64,000 nt of DNA. Origin: Glaesserella sp041817755. GTDB lineage: Bacteria > Pseudomonadota > Gammaproteobacteria > Enterobacterales > Pasteurellaceae. Position 1 is the stretch's first letter; every line of letters begins with the position of its first letter. The translations under genes were made by a program, and so were the position numbers. Shown one piece after another: positions 33,428 through 41,979 of the stretch. The notes under the pieces were generated by a model. That model worked only from the letters and a program-made list of their open reading frames with translations, was not told the origin of the DNA and searched no databases. The stretch covers positions 1-64,000 of the forward strand of contig NZ_JBGYBX010000049.1 in NCBI RefSeq assembly GCF_041817755.1, written 5' to 3'.

Positions 33428-33895
33428 TTAATTCAATTTTGGCTGAGCGGCGGCCGTACAGAAACCCGCCGGGAACAGGCTAACATCCGCCCCTTTACAT
33501 GACGTTGACCACGTAATGGTGTTGTTAGCGAATTTCGGGGTCATGGTATAACCGTAACCGTCCAAATTGCCTTTACCGTCTACACTGATGATACCGGCGG
33601 AGACGGATACGGATTTCAGGTATTTCGTATCATCGCTACCGGTTTTATTTGCCTGAATGCCGTTTGAACCGCCGCTACAGTTCGTTAATGCGCCGGTATT
33701 GTAGATACAAATTTCCACATCGGATTTGTAGGAGGCGGAGGCTCTTAACAGCTCCGAAAGTGCTGCCTTTTGGGTGTAGTTGGTATAAGACGGAATTGCA
33801 ACGGTCGCCAAAATCGCAATGATGGCAACGACGATCATCAATTCAATCAGGGTAAATGCCCGCTGTATCGGGCGGAATAACAGCTTGTTTTTCAT
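33428..33895 (-). CDS. pilA: Type IV pilin (ApfA/PilA)
   Basis: The 155-residue type IVa prepilin has a 13-residue leader ending ...QRA, then FTLIELMIVVAIIAILATVA with Glu at mature position 5. The C-terminal part has a cysteine pair (TSCKGADVSLFPAGFC) likely to form the disulfide-bonded D-region. Pili of this family serve adhesion and DNA uptake, consistent with the many uptake signals here. It is first in the pilABCD operon, divergent from radA. Confidence 0.94.
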   Translation of the reverse strand: MKNKLLFRPIQRAFTLIELMIVVAIIAILATVAIPSYTNYTQKAALSELLRASASYKSDVEICIYNTGALTNCSGGSNGIQANKTGSDDTKYLKSVSVSAGIISVDGKGNLDGYGYTMTPKFANNTITWSTSCKGADVSLFPAGFCTAAAQPKLN

Positions 33896-34070
33896 GATGT
33901 TTCCTTAAGATCTTGCGCGGAATTTGCGCGTAATAAGTTTGCGTTTTCCTCGTAAAAAATCGATAAGCAAACTCCATTTTGTCGATCTGCGTCGAAAAAA
34001 TAATATTGGACTGTTTATTTACACAGTGTTTTTTGCTACCATTCGACTGATTTAACTTTTTGAGGTAAGT

Positions 34071-35450
34071 ATGGCTAAAGCAGCAAAAACCGCTTATGTC
34101 TGTAATGATTGCGGCGCGGAATATTCCCGTTGGATGGGGCAGTGCCGCGCTTGTATGGCATGGAATACCATCAGTGAAGTGCGTTTGATTTCGGCAAAGC
34201 AAGAGAGTAAAGGTGATCGTTTTAGCGGTTATGCCGGCACGACAACGGGTAAAGTTCAAACGCTGGCTGAAATTGATTTGCAGGAAGTGCCGCGTTTTTC
34301 CAGTGGATTTAACGAATTAGACCGTGTATTGGGCGGTGGCATTGTACCGGGCAGCGCCATTTTGATCGGCGGCCATCCCGGTGCGGGAAAAAGTACGCTA
34401 TTGTTACAGGTCATGTGCGGGTTATCGCCTCATTTACCGACACTGTATGTAACAGGTGAAGAATCGTTACAACAGGTAGCCATGCGGGCGAACCGTTTAG
34501 GGTTGCCGACCGCCCATTTAAAAATGTTGTCCGAAACTTCCGTGGAACACATTTGTAATATTGCCGATCAAGAAAAACCGAAGCTGATGGTGATCGACTC
34601 CATTCAAGTCATGCATCTTGCCGATATTCAATCTTCTCCGGGTAGTGTGGCGCAAGTACGCGAATGTGCCGCTTTTCTGACCCGCTATGCCAAAACTCGA
34701 CAAGTCGCGATCATTATGGTCGGTCATGTGACGAAAGACGGCACGTTAGCCGGACCGAAAGTATTGGAACATGCCATTGATGCTTCTTTGTTGCTTGAAG
34801 GGGAAGCGGATTCTCGCTTTCGTACGCTGCGCAGCCATAAAAACCGTTTCGGTGCCGTGAATGAGCTGGGCGTTTTTGCTATGACGGAGCAAGGCTTACG
34901 GGAAGTGAAAAACCCATCGGCAATTTTTCTTAGCCGTAGTGACGAACAAACATCAGGCAGCTCCGTGATGGTCGTGTGGGAGGGAACCCGTCCGTTACTG
35001 GTTGAAATTCAAGCGCTGGTCGACCATTCCATGTTGGCAAATCCGCGACGGGTTGCGGTAGGGTTGGAGCAAAACCGCTTATCGGTATTACTTGCCGTTT
35101 TACACCGGCACGGCGGGTTGCAAATGTCCGATCAAGACGTATTCGTCAATGTTGTCGGTGGTGTAAAAGTCACTGAAACCAGTGCGGATCTTGCCTTATT
35201 GCTGGCATTAATTTCCAGTTTTCGTAATCGCCCGTTGCCGCAAGATTTGGTGGTATTCGGTGAAGTCGGGCTCGCCGGCGAAATCCGCCCGGTTCCGAGC
35301 GGGCAAGAGCGTATCAGTGAAGCAGCAAAACACGGTTTTAAGCGGGCAATCGTACCGTTCGGTAATATGCCGAAAAAACCGATTAAAGAGATGACTGTTT
35401 TCACGGTAAAAAAATTAAGTGACGCATTGGATATCCTTAGCGGATTATAA
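34071..35450 (+). CDS. radA: DNA repair protein RadA
   Basis: The 459-residue RecA-like protein has an N-terminal C4 zinc finger (CNDCGAEYSRWMGQCRAC), Walker A GGHPGAGKSTLLLQ, the RadA-specific KNRFG motif (HKNRFGAVNELGVF) and a C-terminal Lon-protease-like domain (LVVFGEVGLAGEIRP). It promotes branch migration of recombination intermediates and helps natural transformation. It is transcribed divergently from pilA and ended by a paired uptake-signal hairpin. Confidence 0.96.
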   Translation: MAKAAKTAYVCNDCGAEYSRWMGQCRACMAWNTISEVRLISAKQESKGDRFSGYAGTTTGKVQTLAEIDLQEVPRFSSGFNELDRVLGGGIVPGSAILIGGHPGAGKSTLLLQVMCGLSPHLPTLYVTGEESLQQVAMRANRLGLPTAHLKMLSETSVEHICNIADQEKPKLMVIDSIQVMHLADIQSSPGSVAQVRECAAFLTRYAKTRQVAIIMVGHVTKDGTLAGPKVLEHAIDASLLLEGEADSRFRTLRSHKNRFGAVNELGVFAMTEQGLREVKNPSAIFLSRSDEQTSGSSVMVVWEGTRPLLVEIQALVDHSMLANPRRVAVGLEQNRLSVLLAVLHRHGGLQMSDQDVFVNVVGGVKVTETSADLALLLALISSFRNRPLPQDLVVFGEVGLAGEIRPVPSGQERISEAAKHGFKRAIVPFGNMPKKPIKEMTVFTVKKLSDALDILSGL

Positions 35451-35497
35451 CGACAGCTCAATCTTGCCCCACCAATCATTTTTGTAAATTTCTTATC

Positions 35498-35536
35498 AAA
35501 ACGGACCGCTTGTAACCCTAACACGCGGTCCGTTTT
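35498..35536 (+). terminator. Uptake-signal hairpin after radA
   Basis: AAAACGGACCGC pairs perfectly with GCGGTCCGTTTT around a 15-base loop. The rest of 35537-35796 is AT-rich with no other recognisable element; it should hold the promoter of the next gene, whose ribosome site is AACTGGGGGAAC. Confidence 0.8.
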
Positions 35537-35796
35537 ATATGGAAATTTGCAATATATCGCGTAATCAGTGAAATGTTTGATTGAATCTGACTGTTTGTTC
35601 AACTTTTTGATGTAATTGATATTTGTACATTTTGTGCAAAATAGCTATAAAATGATTTTTTATGTATAAAAATGAAAATAAAGTGAATATAATTAACTCA
35701 ATGTAAATTAAGTGTACAGATCCTTTGTCAGATTATCTATGAACGAGATGGTTACGCCTTTGAGATACTTAAGATGAAATCAACTGGGGGAACCAA

Positions 35797-36540
35797 ATGA
35801 AAAACATATTCAGAAAAAAACGTTATTATTTTATTAGCTTATTTATGCTGTTATTCGGCGTTGTTTATTACTGTTTGGATGACTATGTCAGTTTAGTACG
35901 CGCCGGTTATTGCCCGAAAACCCGAACCATTCTGGCAAAAGAAGAACTCTATCGCAATGCCATGCGGGATTATCTCCAAGTTATGATAGAAATAAAACAG
36001 GAGTTGGCAGAAGAGTTTGAATCTAACCGAGAATTCCCTTATTACAATATTTGGCTGGGTAAACCAATAAACGGTTATGAGTTAAAAAATATGATAAAAC
36101 CTATTTTAGGATCAAGTGTTTTATATTCTGATAAGTTTTATAAAAAATATAAAGATAAAATGAAGGTTTTCGAGGATGTCGATAGTATTTTAGATAATGA
36201 GTTATTTCCTAAAAATAATTCATTTAATATTTACGATAATGTAATTATGAATTTTATTTATGCTTATGATTGTTGTACTGTTTATACGCGAGAAGAGGCT
36301 ATTGAACGAGTTGCTTTTTTGGAAAAAGGAATGGAAATGTATAAAGATGCACTTAAAACGGATTCTTTTAAAATAAAAAGGACGCCAACGGCATTCCGTT
36401 ATTTAAATGTGAATTTTATGTTTACGGGGTTTGATGATGAAGTTATTGAAAATAATGCATTCGATATTCTTAGTTATTTTATACCGATTAACACCTGTGG
36501 CAATATTACGGTAAATATAAGATACAATGAAGATAAATAA
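35797..36540 (+). CDS. Hypothetical membrane-anchored protein, AT-rich
   Basis: The 247-residue protein has one N-terminal membrane helix (YYFISLFMLLFGVVYYCLD) preceded by basic residues, so most of it should face the periplasm. The body is charged and aromatic-rich with four cysteines (including YDCCTVYT and NTCGN). I recognise no family. Base composition is clearly more AT-rich than the flanking radA and ppc genes, which suggests acquisition by transfer. The stop codon overlaps an ATG (TAATG), and a strong ribosome site with a mini-ORF follows. Confidence 0.65.
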   Translation: MKNIFRKKRYYFISLFMLLFGVVYYCLDDYVSLVRAGYCPKTRTILAKEELYRNAMRDYLQVMIEIKQELAEEFESNREFPYYNIWLGKPINGYELKNMIKPILGSSVLYSDKFYKKYKDKMKVFEDVDSILDNELFPKNNSFNIYDNVIMNFIYAYDCCTVYTREEAIERVAFLEKGMEMYKDALKTDSFKIKRTPTAFRYLNVNFMFTGFDDEVIENNAFDILSYFIPINTCGNITVNIRYNEDK

Positions 36541-36552
36541 TGAGGAGGATTT

Positions 36553-36633
36553 ATGACTACACTGACTCAAAATACAATGATACTAAAAATAAAACCGCTT
36601 ATAAATATATTACAAGCGGTCCGTTTTGTTTAA
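36553..36633 (+). CDS. Possible 26-aa mini-ORF
   Basis: ATG 36553 sits 4 bases after a consensus TGAGGAGG ribosome site and opens MTTLTQNTMILKIKPLINIL..., ending inside an uptake-signal hairpin. It may be a truncated remnant of a second gene cotranscribed with the upstream hypothetical. No family can be named. Confidence 0.3.
   Translation: MTTLTQNTMILKIKPLINILQAVRFV
36593..36627. terminator. Uptake-signal hairpin, convergent with ppc
   Basis: AAACCGCTT and ACAAGCGGTCCGTTTT pair across a short AT loop between the AT-rich gene (+) and ppc (-). Confidence 0.65.
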
Positions 36634-36644
36634 AATTTTGCAAA

Positions 36645-39284
36645 TTAGCCTGTATTGCGCATACCGGCGGCAATGCCGGTGATGGTGATCATCAATGCCT
36701 GTTCCAGCTCCGGATTTGGATTGTCACTTTGCGTGCGTAGGCGGTGTAACAACTCGACTTGGAGCAAGTTAAGCGGATCGGTATAGATGTTACGCAATGC
36801 GATAGAATCTGCGATCCAAGGCAAATCACCCATCAGTTGATCATCATGGGAGAGTGATAATACGGTTTGAATGTCCGCTTGTAATTGGCTGCGTAACTCT
36901 TTTCCTAGACGGTGTAAATGTTGTGGTACAAGACGTTGGTCATAATGTTCCGCAAGCCATAAGTCGGTTTTACTGAACACCATCTCTAACATCCCGATGC
37001 GGGTGGAAAAGAAAGGCCATTCCTCACACATCTCTTTCAATAACGCTTCGTTACCTTGTTCAATTAATTGGCGTAATGCTGCGCCCGCACCTAACCAAGC
37101 CGGTAGCATCAAACGATTTTGCATCCAAGCGAAAATCCATGGAATCGCACGTAGGCTTTCTACGCCGCCGTTCGGATTACGTTTTGCCGGACGGGAACCG
37201 AGAGGTAGTTTGGATAGCTCTTGTTCCGGTGTTGCGGCACGGAAGTAAGGAACGAAATCCGGTTCGCCGCGAACGATGCCGCGATAGATTTCACAAGAAA
37301 TTTCCGCGCCTTTATTCATCGCCTCACGCCATGCTTGTTTCGGCTCCGGCGGCGGACAAAGGTTGGCTTCTAAAATTGCACTGGCGTAGAGATCTAAACT
37401 TTCTACCGCTACGGCGGGTAAACCAAGTTTGAAGCGAATCATTTCGCCTTGTTCGGTGACGCGTAAGCCGTTTTTGAGTGAACGAGGCGGCTGTGAAAGC
37501 AAGGCGGCATGTGCCGGTGCGCCGCCACGTCCGATTGTACCGCCGCGACCGTGGAATAAGGTGAGTTCGATGTTATATTTTTCACATAAATTCACTAATG
37601 CTTCTTGTGCTCGATATTGCGCCCAAGAAGCGGCTAACATGCCGGCATCTTTGGCTGAGTCGGAGTAACCGATCATCACCATTTGTTTGTTGTTAATCAC
37701 ACCACGATACCAGCCGATATTAAATAAGTCGTTCATGACTTTTTCACAGCGATCCAAGTCATCCAATGTTTCAAATAATGGTGCGACCGGAACGGTTTGC
37801 CGGCAACCCGCTTCTTTTAATAATAAGTGGACGGCGAGTACGTCGGAGGCTTCGCGCGCCATAGAAATGACATAGGCGGAAATGACACCTGCCGGCTGTT
37901 CGGCAACCACTTTACAGGTATCCAGTACTTCTTGGGTTTCCGGGCTTGGCGTCCAGTTAGTCGGGACCAACGGGCGACGAGAACTTAATTCACGTACTAA
38001 GAAAGCCTGTTTGTCATCTTCCGTCCATTGCGAATAATCACCCAAGCCGATATAACGGGTAATTTCAGCAATTGCCATTTCATGACGCGTACTTTCTTGG
38101 CGAATATCCAAGCGGGATAGACCTAAGCCGAAGCAACGGATGCGACGTAAGCAGTCCAATAAGGCGCCGTTAGCGATAATGCGCATCCCGCAAGCGTGTA
38201 AAGACTGGTAGCAGTCATATAACGGTTCCCACAGTTGGTCATCGCAGGTGAGGATTTCGCTTTCGGTGATGGTAAGCGGTTTTTCTTCTAAGAGTTCGGC
38301 GTAGTAAGCGACGGTCTTAATTAATTTGGTACGCAGATCTTTGACGACAACACGGTATGGCTCCAAGTGATCGCCGTATTTGGCTCGGAATTCAGGTGTA
38401 CAATGCACAACGGACAATTCGTCGGAAAGGACTTTGATGTCTTCTAAGAAAAGCTCTGCCGCTTTCCAGCGGTTCATGCGCAGGACTTGACGGGTGGTTT
38501 TTGACGTCACGAACGGGTTGCCGTCACGGTCACCGCCCATCCAAGAAGAAAAGCGAACAGGTGCAAGACCGACCGGGTGCTGCACACCGAAATTTTTCTC
38601 TAGATGAAAATTCAGCTGGCGACAAAATTCAGGTACGGCTTTCCATAAGCTGTTTTCAATCACTGCCATTCCCCATTTGGCTTCATCCACCGGCGTCGGT
38701 CTCTGAGTGCGGATTTCATTGGTATGCCATGCAAGGGCAATCAGCTGCATTAAGCGGCGTTTTAATTTGGTCGTTTCGGTTTCGGTTAAATCATCGTGTT
38801 CCAAGCGGCTTAAACAGCGGTTGATTTCAACGTGTTTATGCACTAACGAACGTCGGGTAACTTCCGTCGGGTGTGCGGTGAGAACAAGATCGATTAATAA
38901 TTTTTCAACGGTATCGATGACTTTTTGCGCCGGTACGTTTTGTTCTTTCAAACGGGCGAATAAGGCACCCATAGAACGTTCGCCGAGGGAGGCGTGTTTG
39001 CTGTGGCGGGAAATGGTATGGTATTGTTCGGCGATATTGGTTAAGTTTAGAAATTGGCTGAACGCACGGGCAACCGGAATGACGTTTTCGGTCGAAATAT
39101 TGGCGAGCATATCCAACAGCTGTTCGCGCGCTTTTTCATCCCCCGAACGGGAACGGCGGGAAAGAAGTCGGATACTTTCAATCAACTCCAAAATCTCATT
39201 GCCCTGAGCATCACGAATGGTTTCCCCCAAGAAATCCCCTAACATATGAATATTATTACGCATAGATTCATAAAGTTGGCTCAT
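36645..39284 (-). CDS. ppc: Phosphoenolpyruvate carboxylase
   Basis: The 879-residue protein has the catalytic-His block VLTAHPTEVTRRS, the GGDRDGNPFVT and FHGRGGTIGRGGAP loops, and the C-terminal QALMITITGIAAGMRNTG ending universal for the enzyme. It makes oxaloacetate from PEP and bicarbonate, refilling the (reductive) TCA branch. The start ATG 39284 lies at the end of a 14-bp inverted repeat that includes the ribosome site. Confidence 0.97.
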   Translation of the reverse strand: MSQLYESMRNNIHMLGDFLGETIRDAQGNEILELIESIRLLSRRSRSGDEKAREQLLDMLANISTENVIPVARAFSQFLNLTNIAEQYHTISRHSKHASLGERSMGALFARLKEQNVPAQKVIDTVEKLLIDLVLTAHPTEVTRRSLVHKHVEINRCLSRLEHDDLTETETTKLKRRLMQLIALAWHTNEIRTQRPTPVDEAKWGMAVIENSLWKAVPEFCRQLNFHLEKNFGVQHPVGLAPVRFSSWMGGDRDGNPFVTSKTTRQVLRMNRWKAAELFLEDIKVLSDELSVVHCTPEFRAKYGDHLEPYRVVVKDLRTKLIKTVAYYAELLEEKPLTITESEILTCDDQLWEPLYDCYQSLHACGMRIIANGALLDCLRRIRCFGLGLSRLDIRQESTRHEMAIAEITRYIGLGDYSQWTEDDKQAFLVRELSSRRPLVPTNWTPSPETQEVLDTCKVVAEQPAGVISAYVISMAREASDVLAVHLLLKEAGCRQTVPVAPLFETLDDLDRCEKVMNDLFNIGWYRGVINNKQMVMIGYSDSAKDAGMLAASWAQYRAQEALVNLCEKYNIELTLFHGRGGTIGRGGAPAHAALLSQPPRSLKNGLRVTEQGEMIRFKLGLPAVAVESLDLYASAILEANLCPPPEPKQAWREAMNKGAEISCEIYRGIVRGEPDFVPYFRAATPEQELSKLPLGSRPAKRNPNGGVESLRAIPWIFAWMQNRLMLPAWLGAGAALRQLIEQGNEALLKEMCEEWPFFSTRIGMLEMVFSKTDLWLAEHYDQRLVPQHLHRLGKELRSQLQADIQTVLSLSHDDQLMGDLPWIADSIALRNIYTDPLNLLQVELLHRLRTQSDNPNPELEQALMITITGIAAGMRNTG

Positions 39285-39294
39285 AAAAAAATAA

Positions 39295-39345
39295 TCCTCT
39301 TTTTAGGTCAAAATGTATGGTGCATAGATATACCTAAAAAGAGGA
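39295..39345 (-). promoter_or_regulatory. 14-bp inverted repeat covering the ppc ribosome site
   Basis: TCCTCTTTTTAGGT (39295-39308) and ACCTAAAAAGAGGA (39332-39345) are exact complements with a 23-base spacer. On the ppc mRNA the 3' arm contains the AGAGGA ribosome site, followed by TTATTTTTT and the ATG. The structure could hide the ribosome site or act as a terminator of prmB. Confidence 0.65.
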
Positions 39346-39393
39346 TAAATGGCAATATGATTTAATTTTTTTGATGAAATAAATAAGAAAAAC

Positions 39394-40350
39394 TTATCCC
39401 TGTTCAAATAAATGTTTGTTAGCGGCAAGTTGTTCACGGGTTAAACTGAATACGCCCAGCCCGCCGTTTTTGAATTCCAGCCAGTTAAACGGTACGTTCG
39501 GAAACTGTTCGACTAAGTGCACCATGCTGTTACCGACTTCACACACCAATACACCGTTATCCGTTAAAAAGCGATCTGCGGTCGCTAAAATACGTTTGGT
39601 CAAATCTAAGCCGTCCACCCCGGAGCCTAATGCCATTTCAGGTTCATGGTGAAATTCTTCGGGCATATCGTTTAAATCTTCTTGGTCAACATAAGGTGGG
39701 TTGGTAACAATCAAATCATAACGATCTTGAGGCAATTGATTAAATAAATCGGATTGCAAAGGGAACACGCGATGTGCAAGTTGATGACGCTCAATATTGA
39801 TTTCCGCTACGTTTAGCGCGTCAACGGACAAATCAACCGCATCAATTTCGGCATTCGGAAAACGTTGGGCGCAGGCAATGGCAATGCAACCGCTGCCGGT
39901 ACACATATCCAAAATGCGTTTCGGTTCTGCCCGTAAAATGCCGGTAAAGCCTTGTTGGATTAATTCCGCAATCGGTGAACGGGGAATGATGACTCGTTCG
40001 TCCACATAAAATTCTAAACCGCAAAACCAAGCGGAGCCGGTTAAATAGGCGACGGGTTTGCGTAAGCCGAGGCGTTGCCGCACCATTTCCACAATGCGTG
40101 TTTTCTCAATTCGGGTTAAGCGGGAAGCATAGAGGCTTTCCGGTACGTCCACGGGTAACGCAAGGGCATTCAATACCAACTGGTTCGCTTCATCCCACGG
40201 ATTGTCGTGTCCGTGTCCGTAATAGAGATCGGAAGCATTGAAGTAACTGTAGCTCCAGCGCATCATATCCAAAATCGTTGAAAGGTCTTCGGTGACATCG
40301 TGCGACGCGATTTCATCCAATAGACCATGATTATAATGAGGTTCAAACAT
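39394..40350 (-). CDS. prmB: Ribosomal protein uL3 glutamine methyltransferase PrmB
   Basis: The 318-residue class I SAM methyltransferase has the SAM loop DMCTGSGCIAIA and the catalytic NPPY motif (LIVTNPPYVDQEDL). It methylates a glutamine of ribosomal protein L3. ATG 40350 gives the family N-terminus; the in-frame extension to 40548 runs across the divergent smrB gene. Divergence from smrB is conserved with E. coli. Confidence 0.95.
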   Translation of the reverse strand: MFEPHYNHGLLDEIASHDVTEDLSTILDMMRWSYSYFNASDLYYGHGHDNPWDEANQLVLNALALPVDVPESLYASRLTRIEKTRIVEMVRQRLGLRKPVAYLTGSAWFCGLEFYVDERVIIPRSPIAELIQQGFTGILRAEPKRILDMCTGSGCIAIACAQRFPNAEIDAVDLSVDALNVAEINIERHQLAHRVFPLQSDLFNQLPQDRYDLIVTNPPYVDQEDLNDMPEEFHHEPEMALGSGVDGLDLTKRILATADRFLTDNGVLVCEVGNSMVHLVEQFPNVPFNWLEFKNGGLGVFSLTREQLAANKHLFEQG

Positions 40351-40441
40351 AGTAGGCTCTTTCGTCAGTGGTGAGAGGGAGGTGTTATACCATATTTCGC
40401 TTTGTGTTAGAATGCGCAAGATGAAATTAAAAGGAGCCGAG

Positions 40442-40972
40442 ATGTTGGAAGACGATGATTTAGCCTTGTTTCGTGAGGCAACTAAAGGCACAAAAAAGAT
40501 AAAACAAGATACCTTCGTACCAAAAGTTGAACTGCGAAAAAAGATCAATGAGCGACGTGAATTAAAAGAACAAGCGGATACGCTGTTTTATTTTTCGGAT
40601 GAATACGAGCCGTTGCTCACCGAAGAAAACGAAAAAGTAAAATATCGCCGTGAAGATGTGGATCCGTATATTCTCAAACAGCTTCGACGCGGTGACTTTG
40701 AACCGGAACTGTTTTTGGATTTACACGGCTTAACCAAAGAACAAGCGAAAAAAGAACTGGCGAGTTTGATTCTTGCCTGCGAACGGGAAGGCGTTTATTG
40801 CGCCAGTATCATGACCGGCTACGGTACGCGCACCTTGAAAGACCAAATCCCCCGTTGGTTGGTACAACATCCGAAAGTCATCGCATTACATCAAGCGCCC
40901 AAAACGTGGGGCGGCGATGCGGCGATTTTGATTTTGGTCGAACAGCCGGAAAAAGCCGACTACAAGCGGTGA
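40442..40972 (+). CDS. smrB: Smr-domain ribosome rescue factor SmrB
   Basis: The 176-residue protein has a C-terminal Smr domain (LDLHGLTKEQAKKEL, GYGTRTLKDQIPRWL). SmrB in E. coli cleaves mRNA at collided ribosomes. ATG 40442 is placed by AAGGAGCCGAG; E. coli SmrB is 183 aa. The last codons and stop (DYKR) are formed by an uptake signal (ACAAGCGGTGA). Confidence 0.92.
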   Translation: MLEDDDLALFREATKGTKKIKQDTFVPKVELRKKINERRELKEQADTLFYFSDEYEPLLTEENEKVKYRREDVDPYILKQLRRGDFEPELFLDLHGLTKEQAKKELASLILACEREGVYCASIMTGYGTRTLKDQIPRWLVQHPKVIALHQAPKTWGGDAAILILVEQPEKADYKR

Positions 40973-41075
40973 GATCCGCACGATTTTTTGCAAATAACGT
41001 TTTTATCGATAGATATGAGAGAAAATATCGGTAAAATGCGCCACGTTGTTATTCGAGAAACAAAAAGGAAATTGA

Positions 41076-41939
41076 ATGTTAGAACTGATTATTGCCATTT
41101 TATGCAGCGTCTCTGTCGGCGTGTTAATCAAAATTGCCCGCGGTAAAGGTATTGCGATTGATCAAAGTATTGCGGTGAATTATATCGTCGCAACCACGCT
41201 CTGCTATTTTTTACTGAAACCGGATTTTAAAGGGCAGACAATCGTGGAGATTGTCGAAGCACATCCGTCTTCCTATCTGTTCTTTGCCTTGGGAATATTG
41301 TTGCCGAGCGTCTTTTTAATTCAAGCCAAAGCCTTGGAATTTGCCGGTATTATTCGTACCGATGCTGCGCAGCGCTTGTCGCTTTTTTTACCTATTTTGG
41401 CAGCGTTTACTTTATTCGGCGAAGCGGTTACCACCAATAAACTGATTGCCCTGTTGTTGGCATTCAGTGCCTTGGGGTGTTTGTTATGGAAAAGCCATGA
41501 GGGCATGGGAAAGGGCGGGAAAACCGCAATCATCAGCTTGGTCTTAGTGTGGGTCGGCTTCGGTGTCATTGATATTCTGTTCAAACAAATGGCAAAATCA
41601 GGCTCGGCTTTTCCGTTAACCTTGCTGATTTCATTTATCGGCGCAGGCTGTGTGATGTTTATTTATTTGTTGCTTAAACGCACCCAATGGCGCATCCCGA
41701 GCGTCGGTGTCGGCTTAATTCTCGGGGGGTTGAATTTCGGTAATATTTTGTTTTACATTAAAGCGCATCAGGTGATGAAAGATGATCCGACCTTGGTGTT
41801 TACCGGCATGAATTTGGGCGTGATTTGTTTAGGAACACTCATCGGCGCGCTTTTCTTTAAAGAAAAAATCAACCGAATCAACTACCTCGGCGTTGCTGTG
41901 GCAATCATTGCCATTATCTGTTTGTTCTATTGGCGATAA
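41076..41939 (+). CDS. EamA/DMT-family transporter
   Basis: The 287-residue membrane protein has about 10 hydrophobic segments in two EamA-like halves, ending LGVAVAIIAIICLFYWR. Members of the drug/metabolite transporter superfamily export or import small metabolites; the substrate is not predictable. A perfect palindromic terminator (AAAAGGCGGATATCCGCCTTTT) follows, so arcB is probably transcribed separately. Confidence 0.85.
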   Translation: MLELIIAILCSVSVGVLIKIARGKGIAIDQSIAVNYIVATTLCYFLLKPDFKGQTIVEIVEAHPSSYLFFALGILLPSVFLIQAKALEFAGIIRTDAAQRLSLFLPILAAFTLFGEAVTTNKLIALLLAFSALGCLLWKSHEGMGKGGKTAIISLVLVWVGFGVIDILFKQMAKSGSAFPLTLLISFIGAGCVMFIYLLLKRTQWRIPSVGVGLILGGLNFGNILFYIKAHQVMKDDPTLVFTGMNLGVICLGTLIGALFFKEKINRINYLGVAVAIIAIICLFYWR

Positions 41940-41941
41940 GT

Positions 41942-41971
41942 AAAAGGCGGATATCCGCCTTTTACTTTTTG
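41942..41971 (+). terminator. Terminator of the DMT gene
   Basis: The palindrome AAAAGGCGGATATCCGCCTTTT is followed by ACTTTTT, ending 9 bases before the arcB start and overlapping its leader. Confidence 0.85.
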
Positions 41972-41979
41972 GGAACGTT

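Noticed and set aside
40351..40548. 66-residue extension of PrmB
   Set aside because: It lies antisense to smrB, and the family start is at 40350.
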